Source of the DNA: an uncultured Chitinophagaceae bacterium
Lineage (GTDB): Bacteria > Bacteroidota > Bacteroidia > Chitinophagales > Chitinophagaceae
DNA: 33,824 bases
Direction: 5' to 3'
NCBI GenBank assembly: GCA_937900675.1
Contig: CALCEA010000055.1
Coordinates: 1 to 33,824, forward strand
Positions 23,174 to 32,060 of this stretch are shown piece after piece; positions within the stretch are counted from its first letter, which is position 1; each line of letters starts with the position of its first letter. The notes under the pieces were generated by a model, which saw nothing but the letters and a program-made list of their open reading frames with translations, did not search any database and was not told where the DNA came from. The translations under genes and the position numbers were made by a program.

Positions 23174-24829
23174 ATGCGTACACTATTATTTCAATTATTT
23201 TTATTGATGGGTTTTGTTGTATCAGCACAGGATATAACCATCCAGAAAAGTGACCTGCATTCAAGTGCGAAACTTTTTGACTTAAGTTTTACCAATAAGG
23301 AGATAGATACTTTATACTCAGATGTAATTGATAATTTAGCCAACTATAAAGCAATGCATAAATTATCATTGCCTAATAGTGTTCCATTAAGTATGTGGCA
23401 AACTCCAATTTTGCCTGGAATGAAATTCAATCAACAAAAAGAAAAAATAAACTGGGAACTAGATAATACCATTAGTCTTCCAAAAAATAAAAACGATTTA
23501 GCATTTTACAGCATTGAACAATTGGCTTCTTTGATTAAGAATAAGAAAATTAGTTCTCTAGAATTAACGAAGTTCTTTATTGAGCGCATTAAAAAATATG
23601 GAGACACTTTACAATGTGTCATTAGCTTGCAAGAAGATATCGCATATCAACAAGCCAAAAAAGCAGACGAAGAAATTGCAAAAGGTGAATACAAAGGATT
23701 ATTACATGGTATCCCTTATGGCTTGAAAGATTTATTCGCAGTGAAAGGAACCAAGACAACCTGGGGTGCAGCACCATATCAAAATCAAGTAATTAATGAA
23801 GATGCTTATGTATACACTAGATTAAAAGAAGCTGGTGCTGTATTGGTAGCAAAATTTACTTTAGGTGCATTGGCGATGGGTGATTATTGGTATGGTGGTA
23901 GAACAAAAAATCCTTGGAATTTACAATATGGCTCTTCGGGATCATCAGCAGGTTCTGCTTCTGCAACGGTTGCCGGACTTGTGCCATTTGCAATTGGTAC
24001 GGAGACCTGGGGAAGTATTGTATCTCCCTCAACTACCTGCGGAGCAACTGGCTTAAGACCTACTTTTGGAAGTATTAGTAGATCAGGTGCTATGGCATTA
24101 AGTTATAGCCTGGATAAAGTGGGACCAATATGTAGATCAGCATCAGATGCAGCTATTGTATTTAATTATATTCATGGAACAGATGGCAAAGACGGAAGTG
24201 CCGTGAATATGCCATTCAACTATTCAACAAAAAGAGATATAAAGAAATTAAAAATAGCCTACGCGAAAAACTATTTTGATAAAATTAAAGATACTAGCAA
24301 TAATGAATTAAAAGCCCTGGCTGTTTTCAAACAGATGGGAGTTGAATTAATTCCTGTTAATTTTCCAGATAGCGGTGTATATCAATTCAATATAATGGAT
24401 GTAATTATTGGCGCAGAATGTGCAGCGCAATTTGACGAAATGACCAGAAACAATATTGACGATGCGCTTACTAGACAAACAAAGAACGATTGGCCGAATC
24501 AATTTAGAACTTCAAGATTTGTTCCAGCAGTTGAATACATCAATGCACAAAGACATAGATATGTTTTGATGCAAAAAGTAAATGAGGTGATCAATCAATA
24601 TGATGCGATAATCTGCCCATCAAGAGGTGATGGAAATCAAACTGCTATTACCAATCTAACTGGGCACCCAGTAGTATGTGTTCCAGACGGTTTTAATAAA
24701 AAATCAAATACCCCAACAGGAATTAGTTTTGTGGGGAAATTATATGACGAAGCAACTATTTTATTAGTAGCAAAAAAATATCAAGAACAAACCAACTGGG
24801 ATGAAATGCACCCAGTATTATTTAAATAA
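23174..24829 (+). CDS. Exported amidase (amidase-signature family)
   Basis: The 551-residue enzyme starts at ATG 23174 with a signal peptide (MRTLLFQLFLLMGFVVSAQ). A TTG extension to 23150 would bury the signal and is unlikely. The amidase-signature Ser-cisSer-Lys triad is visible: Lys185 in GIPYGLKDLF, cis-Ser258 in YGSSGSSAGSA, and nucleophile Ser281 in GTETWGSIVSPS. An N-terminal region (about 20-100) precedes the catalytic domain. It resembles GatA by fold, but export and the absence of gatB/gatC nearby argue against Glu-tRNA amidotransferase. It more likely hydrolyses amides in the periplasm; the substrate is unknown. DUF4954 follows after 7 nt. Confidence 0.9.
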   Translation: MRTLLFQLFLLMGFVVSAQDITIQKSDLHSSAKLFDLSFTNKEIDTLYSDVIDNLANYKAMHKLSLPNSVPLSMWQTPILPGMKFNQQKEKINWELDNTISLPKNKNDLAFYSIEQLASLIKNKKISSLELTKFFIERIKKYGDTLQCVISLQEDIAYQQAKKADEEIAKGEYKGLLHGIPYGLKDLFAVKGTKTTWGAAPYQNQVINEDAYVYTRLKEAGAVLVAKFTLGALAMGDYWYGGRTKNPWNLQYGSSGSSAGSASATVAGLVPFAIGTETWGSIVSPSTTCGATGLRPTFGSISRSGAMALSYSLDKVGPICRSASDAAIVFNYIHGTDGKDGSAVNMPFNYSTKRDIKKLKIAYAKNYFDKIKDTSNNELKALAVFKQMGVELIPVNFPDSGVYQFNIMDVIIGAECAAQFDEMTRNNIDDALTRQTKNDWPNQFRTSRFVPAVEYINAQRHRYVLMQKVNEVINQYDAIICPSRGDGNQTAITNLTGHPVVCVPDGFNKKSNTPTGISFVGKLYDEATILLVAKKYQEQTNWDEMHPVLFK

Positions 24830-24836
24830 ATAAGGC

Positions 24837-27050
24837 ATGAACAATATAAAGAAACTACCTATTCAGCAATTGGGTTATGGTTTTATACCAGAGCCACCAA
24901 AGGGTAAGAATGAATACTATTTAAGAGACAAACAAAATAGAAGCGGTATTCAATATAGAAGTCTAACTGCGCTAGAAATTGAAATATTGGTAAGAAATGG
25001 CAATACCAGTGATGATTGGACTAAAATATTAGTTTCTTCTAAATTTAATCCTGAATTGGTGAAGAACTGCGCCTTCTTTGGTTTAATTAGAATTGGTGAA
25101 CTAGAAAACCATTGTTTATGCTTTAGCGATTTAATTGTACCTGTGGGTATTTATAATTCCACGATTATTAGTTGCGATTTTGGCAACAATGTAGCAGTGC
25201 ATAATGTAAATTATTTATCTCATTATATTTTAGGCAATGAAGTAATCATTACCAATGTAAATGAAATTGTCGCAACCAACCATTCTAAATTTGGAAACGG
25301 TATATTAAAGAAAGGGGAATCCTCAGATGTAAGAATTTGGATGGAGCTTTGCAATGAGAACACCGGCAGAAAAGTATTGCCTTTTAATGGTATGACAGCA
25401 GGTGATGCTTATTTATGGACCAGAAATAGACATGACGATTTATTACAAAAGAAGTTTATTGAACTAACAGATAAGCGTTACGATAATAAATTAGGATATT
25501 ATGGAAAGATTGGTGACAGAACTGTTATCAAAAATTGTAAAATCATCAAAGATGTTTGGATTGGACCAGATGCCTATTTAAAAGGTGCTAATAAAATAAA
25601 GAATGTTACCATTAATTCAGACCCTAAGGCCAAAACACAAATTGGAGAAGGATGTGAATTAGTAAATGGTATTATTGGTTATGGCTGTAGAGTATTCTAT
25701 GGAATTAAAGCGGTAAGATTTGTACTATCTGATTATTCTCAGTTAAAATATGGAGCAAGATTAATTAACTCTTACCTAGGAACCAATGCAACCATCTCTT
25801 GTTGCGAAGTATTAAACTCTTTAATCTTCCCTGCGCACGAACAGCATCATAATAATTCATTCTTATGCGCAGCCTTGGTAATGGGGCAATCAAATATTGC
25901 CGCTGGCGCAACATTAGGTTCCAACCATAATAGTAGAGGTGCCGATGGAGAAGTCATTATGGGAAGAGGTTTCTGGCCTGGACTTTGCGTAAGCATTAAA
26001 CATAATTCCATTTTCGCAAGTTTTGCCTTATTAAATAAAGGAGACTATGCATATGAATTAAATATCCCACTACCCTTTTCTTTAATTAGCAATGATCCAA
26101 AAAATGACGAATTGTTGATTATGCCAGGTTATTGGTTTTTATATAATTTTTATGCTTTAGCTAGAAATGCATGGAAATATATTGATAGAGATAGAAGAAT
26201 TGACAAGACGCCTATTTTTGAATACAATTATCTTGCGCCAGACTCTGTTAACGAATTAATCAATTCTTTAGATATTTTAGCCATCGCAGTGGCCAAAGCA
26301 GTTATTGCAAAAGATAAAAAATTACAACAATCACCAGAAAAAGGATGGATTGAGTTAGGAAAGAAATTGTTGCATACAAAAACAAAAAAAGAAATTGATA
26401 GTTTAGAGATTTTTGCGGAAGGATTTGAGAATAGCAAACGAAAAACTAGAATGGTTAAAGTGTATGACGCTTACCATATGTTTGAAAAAATGATATTAGT
26501 CTATGGCATGGATGCTCTAGTATCTGAATTGAGTTCTAAAAAACACAAGTCTATTATTGCAGCAGTAAATAATTTAAAATCTAGCGCTAAAGACATGCAA
26601 TGGACCAATGTGGGTGGACAATTAATGCCAACAAAAACAGTTCAAAGTTTAATCAACCAAATTAAAACGGATAGCATTGGCTCTTGGGATGAAGTACATG
26701 AGTTTTATCAAACGGCTTCTTCTAAATATCCTCAACAAAAAGTTGCACATGCATTGGCTGCTTTGGAATTCATTACTGGCAAGAAATTGGAAAGCTTTAA
26801 AACAAACACACTAGTTGATTTACTGGATAAATATTTAGAAATCAAAACTTCTATTACTGAAAGCATTTTATATACCCGATCTAAGGATTACAAAAATCCA
26901 TTTAGAAAAATGGTATACGAAAATGAAGCAGAAATGAATAAAGTAATTGGTAATATTGATAACAATAGCTTTATTCTGGAGCAACAAGAAATGCTAAAGG
27001 CTTTAACGGGAACTATTGCTGACTTAAAAAAGCAATTAAAAACCAAATAA
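24837..27050 (+). CDS. DUF4954-like protein with left-handed beta-helix region
   Basis: The 737-residue protein has no signal peptide and no membrane segment. The opening IQQLGYGFIPEPPKGKNEYY and the overall layout recall the Bacteroidota family DUF4954 (recalled, not searched). Residues about 95-420 contain hexapeptide-like repeats, such as VIITNVNEIVATNHSKFGNG, DVWIGPDAYLKGANKIKNVT, TQIGEGCELVNGIIGYGCRV and NATISCCEVLNSLIF, as in the beta-helix of sugar-nucleotide transferases. The C-terminal part (about 450-737) is helical and ends in a likely coiled coil (ILEQQEMLKALTGTIADLKK). The function is unknown; a role in sugar-nucleotide or envelope metabolism is only a guess. It is 7 nt behind the amidase, and its 3' end overlaps the convergent barrel gene by 15 nt. 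Confidence 0.8.
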   Translation: MNNIKKLPIQQLGYGFIPEPPKGKNEYYLRDKQNRSGIQYRSLTALEIEILVRNGNTSDDWTKILVSSKFNPELVKNCAFFGLIRIGELENHCLCFSDLIVPVGIYNSTIISCDFGNNVAVHNVNYLSHYILGNEVIITNVNEIVATNHSKFGNGILKKGESSDVRIWMELCNENTGRKVLPFNGMTAGDAYLWTRNRHDDLLQKKFIELTDKRYDNKLGYYGKIGDRTVIKNCKIIKDVWIGPDAYLKGANKIKNVTINSDPKAKTQIGEGCELVNGIIGYGCRVFYGIKAVRFVLSDYSQLKYGARLINSYLGTNATISCCEVLNSLIFPAHEQHHNNSFLCAALVMGQSNIAAGATLGSNHNSRGADGEVIMGRGFWPGLCVSIKHNSIFASFALLNKGDYAYELNIPLPFSLISNDPKNDELLIMPGYWFLYNFYALARNAWKYIDRDRRIDKTPIFEYNYLAPDSVNELINSLDILAIAVAKAVIAKDKKLQQSPEKGWIELGKKLLHTKTKKEIDSLEIFAEGFENSKRKTRMVKVYDAYHMFEKMILVYGMDALVSELSSKKHKSIIAAVNNLKSSAKDMQWTNVGGQLMPTKTVQSLINQIKTDSIGSWDEVHEFYQTASSKYPQQKVAHALAALEFITGKKLESFKTNTLVDLLDKYLEIKTSITESILYTRSKDYKNPFRKMVYENEAEMNKVIGNIDNNSFILEQQEMLKALTGTIADLKKQLKTK

Positions 27051-27623
27051 GTTTAGACTGATACCCAATTGCCATTGTCTTGTTTTCCAGTGTTGTTGGT
27101 CTTGCAGCGCATTGATATCCTGCATGCCTACTACATATCTACCATAGGCTGCAATACCTGAAAATTGAAGCTTAGCACCACCCACAAAAGCAAATTCGCC
27201 AGATTTAAAAGCCATATTTGCTAATTCTTTTCCGTCCTTGGATTGATTCATTAAAACGCTGTATTGTGGCCCCAACTCTATGGCTAATTTACTAATTGGC
27301 TTAACTTGTAATAAAACTGGGAACGATAAATAGTTTAAATGATAGGTTTCTGGCTGTAAGTTGTTCGCACCCACCAAATCCATTAATGTTGGATCTGCTT
27401 CCAATTTTGTTTGAGACAAAATCACTTCAGGTGCAATACTCAACATATTGGTCAATCTAATACTTGCTGTTGCACCAATATGAAAAGAAGCCTTGGTTCT
27501 ATCAGCAGCTACATTGTCCACTTTGGTAAAGTTTTGTCCAACTTTAATGCCTAAATTAAAATGTTCTTGAGCAAAAAGAGAAGAAGAAATAAATAATAAT
27601 GCGAAAAGAATATACTTTTTCAT
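27036..27623 (-). CDS. PorT-like outer-membrane beta-barrel protein
   Basis: The 195-residue exported protein has a signal peptide (MKKYILFALLFISSSLFAQ), then EHFNLGIKVGQNFTKVD. Alternating strands follow (ASFHIGATASIRLTNMLSIA, TYHLNYLSFPVLLQVKP, LAIELGPQYSVLM, FAFVGGAKLQFSGIAAYGRY), and it ends WQLGISLNLFGF with a C-terminal aromatic. This is the pattern of the 8-strand outer-membrane beta-barrel family common in Bacteroidota. No specific role can be given. It lies 48 nt downstream of the metallophosphoesterase gene on the same strand. Confidence 0.86.
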   Translation of the reverse strand: MKKYILFALLFISSSLFAQEHFNLGIKVGQNFTKVDNVAADRTKASFHIGATASIRLTNMLSIAPEVILSQTKLEADPTLMDLVGANNLQPETYHLNYLSFPVLLQVKPISKLAIELGPQYSVLMNQSKDGKELANMAFKSGEFAFVGGAKLQFSGIAAYGRYVVGMQDINALQDQQHWKTRQWQLGISLNLFGF

Positions 27624-27671
27624 ATTGAGGGAATTATTTAATGATAGAACGAAAAAATGAATAAAATGTTA

Positions 27672-28907
27672 CTAAGCTAATTCGATTAATGTAATCTCTG
27701 GCATAATACCTACTCTTCCAGGATATCCTAAAAATCCGAATCCTCTATTCACATATAATTGTTGACCATTTTGTTGATACACACCAGCCCATTGTTTATA
27801 AACCCACTGTACTGGACTCCATTTAAAATAAGGATTTTCTAATCCAAATTGCATGCCATGCGTATGCCCTGATAACATTAGATCTACTTGAGGATATTGC
27901 TTTTGAACCTGTGCTTCCCAATGACTTGGATCATGACTTAACAATATGATGGTTTCATTTGGATCTACATGTTGCATAGCAATATCCATCTTTCCATACT
28001 TCGGAAATCTTGCTTTTGCACCCCAGTTTTCTATACCTACCAATCTAATTTGTTCATTATCTTTTTTAATCGCTACATTTTCATTCATCAACAATCTCCA
28101 TCCCATTTGTTCATGCACATTGGCAAGATCTCTTAAATTTTGTTGCTTGGCTTCTACCGAATCCCATTGTACATAATCTCCATAATCATGATTACCCAAT
28201 GTGCTATACACGCCATGTTTAGATTTGATTTGACTAAACACATCTTTCCATTCATTCATTTCAGTAGCACGGTCATTGACTAAATCTCCTGTAAATAAAA
28301 CCAAATCAGCATCTTGTTGATTGATTAAATGGATACCCTTAAGTACCGCTTCTCTTTCTTTTAAACTACCACTATGAATATCGCTAATGTGTATGATCTT
28401 AAAACCTTTAAATGCTGATGGCAAATTTTTAAGGGTAATTTTCTGTTTGACTAATTGATAATTGTATTTATTGCCAAATCCATACAACAAGGAGAAAAAC
28501 AAACTAGAAGACAAACCCACTCCCAACCAACTTAAAAAAGTAGATCTAGGGATACCCTTATCCGTATTTAAGAACTGAGCCCCTGTTGCTGAGCTAATTT
28601 GACCCACTGTCCAAAAAGTACCTCTTCTTACATCGTCTAATAAAAAGAACATCACCATGGTTACTTGGGTAAGCACCCAGCCAATACTGATGGAGAAGAT
28701 ATATTGCTTAAAATAAGGGTTATTGATGAAGGGAAAGAGCAAGAAACTGCTCAAACTGATGACACAAAGGGCCCAATAGACTACCAAAATGATGGACTTT
28801 ACTTGGGAAGAAGCTCCCTGACTTAGGGTCTTTAATACCTGATAAATGTAAAAGTCAATGAGTATCAATATCAATACAAACACTAATATAAAAATGGGGC
28901 TACGCAT
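27672..28907 (-). CDS. Membrane-anchored metallophosphoesterase
   Basis: This is a 411-residue protein. The N-terminal ~150 residues hold four hydrophobic segments (about 4-23, 38-62, 70-93 and 128-147). A calcineurin-like phosphoesterase domain follows from about 165 to the end, with the metal-binding motifs IIHISDIHSG, LFTGDLVND, STLGNHDYGD, ILLSHDPSHWE and LSGHTHGMQFG. The organisation matches the YkuE/YaeI-type group, some of which act on UDP-2,3-diacylglucosamine or other lipid-linked phosphates. The substrate here is unknown. It is transcribed divergently from parA. TAATTTTG on the minus strand (28932-28925) could be its -7 element. Confidence 0.92.
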   Translation of the reverse strand: MRSPIFILVFVLILILIDFYIYQVLKTLSQGASSQVKSIILVVYWALCVISLSSFLLFPFINNPYFKQYIFSISIGWVLTQVTMVMFFLLDDVRRGTFWTVGQISSATGAQFLNTDKGIPRSTFLSWLGVGLSSSLFFSLLYGFGNKYNYQLVKQKITLKNLPSAFKGFKIIHISDIHSGSLKEREAVLKGIHLINQQDADLVLFTGDLVNDRATEMNEWKDVFSQIKSKHGVYSTLGNHDYGDYVQWDSVEAKQQNLRDLANVHEQMGWRLLMNENVAIKKDNEQIRLVGIENWGAKARFPKYGKMDIAMQHVDPNETIILLSHDPSHWEAQVQKQYPQVDLMLSGHTHGMQFGLENPYFKWSPVQWVYKQWAGVYQQNGQQLYVNRGFGFLGYPGRVGIMPEITLIELA

Positions 28908-28924
28908 AGTTGGATTTAAGAGTC

Positions 28925-28932
28925 CAAAATTA
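28925..28932 (-). promoter_or_regulatory. Possible -7 element for the metallophosphoesterase gene
   Basis: TAATTTTG on the minus strand fits TAnnTTTG and ends 17 nt before the ATG at 28907. No good -33 element is seen at the usual spacing. Confidence 0.3.
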
Positions 28933-28988
28933 GTTCTAAAAGGCCTAGAATGGGTTAATTTAATCCCAAAATGTTACCATTTATACCT

Positions 28989-28996
28989 TATTTTTG
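28989..28996 (+). promoter_or_regulatory. Possible -7 element for parA
   Basis: TATTTTTG fits TAnnTTTG and ends 24 nt before the parA ATG at 29021. The -33 element is not clear. Confidence 0.35.
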
Positions 28997-29020
28997 GCAG
29001 AAATTAAGGATTCCAGTTTT

Positions 29021-29821
29021 ATGGCAAGAATTATAGGTATAGCAAATCAAAAAGGGGGTGTTGGAAAAACCACTTCAGCAATCAATATTGCTGCAAGCTT
29101 GGCTGTTTTAGAATACAAAACCTTGTTGATAGATGCTGATCCTCAAGCAAATAGTACCACAGGTGTAGGATTTGATTTACATAATATAACCACCAGTTTA
29201 TATGATGGAATGATTAATCAAACTCCATTATCAGATATTATCTTAAAGACCGAGATCCCTCATTTGGATATCATCCCTTCTCATATTGATTTAGTAGGTG
29301 CCGAAATTGAATTAGTCAATTTCCCTAATAGAGAAAATGTATTAAAGAATTTATTAGCCCCTGTCCAAGACCAATACGATTTTATTATCATCGACTGTTT
29401 ACCTTCATTGGGTTTAATTACAGTGAATGCCTTGGTAGCATCTAATAGTGTAATTGTTCCAGTTCAATGTGAATTTTTTGCATTAGAAGGTTTGGGTAAA
29501 TTATTGAATACAGTTAAAATTGTTCAAAGTAGATTAAATCCAGATTTACAAATTGAAGGTATCTTAATGACCATGTACGATGGCAGATTAAGATTAAGCA
29601 ATCAAGTAGTAAGCGAGGTAAGAAAGCATTTTGATGATATGGTATTCTCTACCATCATTCATAGAAATACAAGATTAAGTGAAGCGCCTAGTGTTGGAAA
29701 GCCAGTTATTTTATACGATGCGGATAGTAAAGGCACTGTGAACTATTTAAACTTGGCTAAAGAAATTTTACAAAAAAATGGCATGACTAATATGAGTAAT
29801 GCCGAGCGCATAATTGACTAA
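29021..29821 (+). CDS. parA: Chromosome partitioning ATPase ParA (Soj)
   Basis: ParA is the Walker-type ATPase that moves the origin region with ParB. The 266 residues start MARIIGIANQKGGVGKTTSA, with the deviant Walker A loop at 11-18. They continue with LLIDADPQANSTTG, the Walker B-like YDFIIIDCLPSLGLIT, and PVQCEFFALEGL, all typical of chromosomal ParA. The open frame begins at a TTG at 28994, but that adds nine residues before the conserved start, so I use the ATG at 29021. parB follows 2 nt later. The pair followed by DUF5683 and dapB is, as I recall, a common Bacteroidota arrangement and marks a chromosomal, not plasmid, locus. Confidence 0.96.
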   Translation: MARIIGIANQKGGVGKTTSAINIAASLAVLEYKTLLIDADPQANSTTGVGFDLHNITTSLYDGMINQTPLSDIILKTEIPHLDIIPSHIDLVGAEIELVNFPNRENVLKNLLAPVQDQYDFIIIDCLPSLGLITVNALVASNSVIVPVQCEFFALEGLGKLLNTVKIVQSRLNPDLQIEGILMTMYDGRLRLSNQVVSEVRKHFDDMVFSTIIHRNTRLSEAPSVGKPVILYDADSKGTVNYLNLAKEILQKNGMTNMSNAERIID

Positions 29822-29823
29822 TC

Positions 29824-30738
29824 ATGAGCAAGAGTACACCAAATAAAGATTTGATCGGAAAGGGTCTTCGTTCCCTATTGCAAAACATGGATGCAGAATA
29901 TAAAAATCCAGCTGGCAAAGTACAACCTGCTGCCATTGAAAAAGCAGTAGCAACCAACAGAGTAGCATTGGCTAATATTGTTGTTAATCCAAAAAATCCA
30001 AGAAAAGATTTTGATCAAAAAGCTTTACAAGAATTGGCTAATTCAATTAAGCTACACGACATTATCCAACCTTTAACGGTATCATCATTAAGCGATGGTA
30101 AATATCAATTGATTGCGGGTGAAAGAAGATTTCGTGCAGCAAAATTAGCAGGATTAGTAGATGTGCCTGCATACATTAGACAAGTAAACGATAAGGAATT
30201 ATTAGAACTTGCTTTATTAGAGAATTTACAAAGAGTTGATTTAAATGAAATCGAGATTGCATTGAGCTATCAACGCATGATGGATGAGTTAAGCTATACC
30301 CAAGAACAAGTGGCAGAGAGAATGGGTAAAGACAGATCAACTATTGCCAATTATATTCGTTTATTAGAATTACCGCCAAGCATACAAGCTGCAGTAAGAA
30401 GCGGACAGTTAAGTGTTAGCTTAGCTAAATTATTAATTGGAAGAGAAGTAGATAAGCAATTATTTGTATTTAAAGAAATTATGGATAAAGGCTTGACTGT
30501 TAGACAAGCGGAAGCATTGTTAAAACAAGTTATTCCTAATAAAACTGCTGGTGCAAAAGCGAATCCTAATCAATTATCTCCTGTTTATAAAAAATTAGAA
30601 GATAAATTATGTGATCACTTCTCTACTAAGGTTCAATTACAACATCAGAAAAATGGTAGCGGAAAGATTACTGTTGAATACGCAGACTTAAATGGCTTAA
30701 ACAAGATTTTAGAAGCAATGCAATTAAGCATCAGCTAA
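29824..30738 (+). CDS. parB: Chromosome partitioning protein ParB
   Basis: ParB is the parS-binding CTPase that loads onto origin-proximal DNA. In its 304 residues the N-terminal CTP-binding domain shows NPKNPRKDFDQKALQEL, GLHDIIQP-like IKLHDIIQPLTV, and the GERRFRAAKLAG motif (about 99-110). The helix-turn-helix follows (YTQEQVAERMGKDRSTIANY). The C-terminal dimerisation domain ends in a helix. It starts 2 nt after parA and ends 1 nt before the DUF5683 gene. I did not notice a canonical GTTTCACGTGAAAC parS site in the window. Confidence 0.96.
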   Translation: MSKSTPNKDLIGKGLRSLLQNMDAEYKNPAGKVQPAAIEKAVATNRVALANIVVNPKNPRKDFDQKALQELANSIKLHDIIQPLTVSSLSDGKYQLIAGERRFRAAKLAGLVDVPAYIRQVNDKELLELALLENLQRVDLNEIEIALSYQRMMDELSYTQEQVAERMGKDRSTIANYIRLLELPPSIQAAVRSGQLSVSLAKLLIGREVDKQLFVFKEIMDKGLTVRQAEALLKQVIPNKTAGAKANPNQLSPVYKKLEDKLCDHFSTKVQLQHQKNGSGKITVEYADLNGLNKILEAMQLSIS

Positions 30739-30739
30739 A

Positions 30740-31321
30740 ATGAAAGCTTTTTTTTCTATACTCTTTTTGTGTTTAATTCAATCTTCCGTTTTTGGACAGG
30801 TAAACCCTAGTTCAACAGATTCTACTATTGCTACTTCAATTAAACATCATGTACCCAAAATTGCTACTCAGCGTTCTGCAATTTTACCAGGCTGGGGACA
30901 GGCATACAATAAACAGTATTGGAAAATTCCATTAGTTTACGGCGTGTTGGCTATACCTGCTGCCACCTACCAATACAATGCAGATTTATATACTAAAGCA
31001 AAGTTTGCTTACGAAGCAAAATTTAAAGCTGCTAATGGAGATAATTCAGATATTGCTAAAATAGATCCAACTTTAAAAAATTTAAGTTTAGCGAGTCTAC
31101 AGAGCTATAGAAACATTTTTAGAAAAGACAGAGACTACTCTATTATGTGGTTTATACTTGGATGGGGATTAAATGTATTGGATGCAACCGTTTCCGGACA
31201 TTTAAAAGAGTTTGATATAAACAATGATTTGAGTTTGAAAATACAACCAAGTTATCAGCCACAATTTAGACAAGCTGGCTTATCATTACAATTACATTTT
31301 AAGAACCATAGCACTAAATAA
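30740..31321 (+). CDS. DUF5683-family exported/membrane protein
   Basis: The 193-residue protein has a signal peptide (MKAFFSILFLCLIQSSVFGQ). The DUF5683 hallmark AILPGWGQAYNKQYWKIPLV follows, then a hydrophobic stretch (YGVLAIPAATYQYNADLY), a charged helical region with FRKDRDYSIMW, and a second hydrophobic segment FILGWGLNVLDATVSGHL. The family is Bacteroidota-specific and its function is unknown. It lies 1 nt after parB and 13 nt before dapB. The linkage to chromosome partitioning and lysine/peptidoglycan precursor genes suggests a cell-envelope or division role, but this is inference. Confidence 0.87.
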   Translation: MKAFFSILFLCLIQSSVFGQVNPSSTDSTIATSIKHHVPKIATQRSAILPGWGQAYNKQYWKIPLVYGVLAIPAATYQYNADLYTKAKFAYEAKFKAANGDNSDIAKIDPTLKNLSLASLQSYRNIFRKDRDYSIMWFILGWGLNVLDATVSGHLKEFDINNDLSLKIQPSYQPQFRQAGLSLQLHFKNHSTK

Positions 31322-31334
31322 TTAAACAATTCTT

Positions 31335-32051
31335 ATGAAAATAGCATTAATCGGATACGGCAAGATGGGAAAAGCTATTGAAGAAATTGCCTTGCAAAAA
31401 GGACATGAAATAGTTTTAAAAATTGATGTAAGTAATGCCAATGAATTTACTGCAGACAATCTTAAAAAGGCTGATGTAGCCATTGAATTTACTGGACCGC
31501 ATAGTGCTTTAGAGAATATCAAAAAATGTATTGCTTTTGGCGTTCCTGTGGTTTCTGGTTCAACGGGTTGGTTAGAACACTGGAATGAAATTGAAGCAGC
31601 TTGCAAAGAAAAAAATGGATGCTTGGTATATTCAAGTAATTATAGCATTGGAGTAAATTTGTTTTTTGAATTAAATAAATACTTGGCAAAATTAATGGAC
31701 CCCTATGCAGATTATGATGTAAGCATGACCGAGATTCATCACACTGAAAAGAAAGATGCCCCTAGCGGAACTGCTATTTCTTTGGCAGAGCAAATTTTAT
31801 CTAATATTGGCAGAAAAGATAATTGGATCAATGATCAAACAGCTGCACCTAATCAATTACATATTCATTCGGAAAGAATTGATCCAGCTCCTGGTACACA
31901 TCAAGTGAAGTATAGTTCGGCCATTGATGATATTGAAATAATCCATACAGCGCACACTCGTAAGGGTTTTGCAAGCGGAGCTGTATTGGCTGCAGAGTTC
32001 GCGAATAAAAAAAATGGTATCTTTACGATGAAAGAAGTATTAGGACTATAA
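31335..32051 (+). CDS. dapB: 4-hydroxy-tetrahydrodipicolinate reductase
   Basis: DapB reduces HTPA to tetrahydrodipicolinate with NAD(P)H on the way to meso-DAP and lysine. The 238-residue length is slightly short but typical of Bacteroidota. The Rossmann loop IALIGYGKMGKAI is at the N-terminus. The substrate/catalytic signature EIHHTEKKDAPSGTA spans 133-147, with His135 and Lys139. VSGSTGW (73-79) and SSNYSIGVNLFF (100-111) are also conserved. It is embedded in the parA-parB-DUF5683 run and followed after 9 nt by an Rrf2 regulator gene. Confidence 0.96.
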   Translation: MKIALIGYGKMGKAIEEIALQKGHEIVLKIDVSNANEFTADNLKKADVAIEFTGPHSALENIKKCIAFGVPVVSGSTGWLEHWNEIEAACKEKNGCLVYSSNYSIGVNLFFELNKYLAKLMDPYADYDVSMTEIHHTEKKDAPSGTAISLAEQILSNIGRKDNWINDQTAAPNQLHIHSERIDPAPGTHQVKYSSAIDDIEIIHTAHTRKGFASGAVLAAEFANKKNGIFTMKEVLGL

Positions 32052-32060
32052 TACCAATAA

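Noticed and set aside
28908..30738. Canonical parS site near parAB
   Set aside because: Reading by eye I did not find GTTTCACGTGAAAC or a close variant. An exact pattern search on both strands would settle it.
31322..31606. 94-aa minus-strand ORF antisense to dapB
   Set aside because: Shadow of dapB, whose catalytic motifs are intact on the plus strand.
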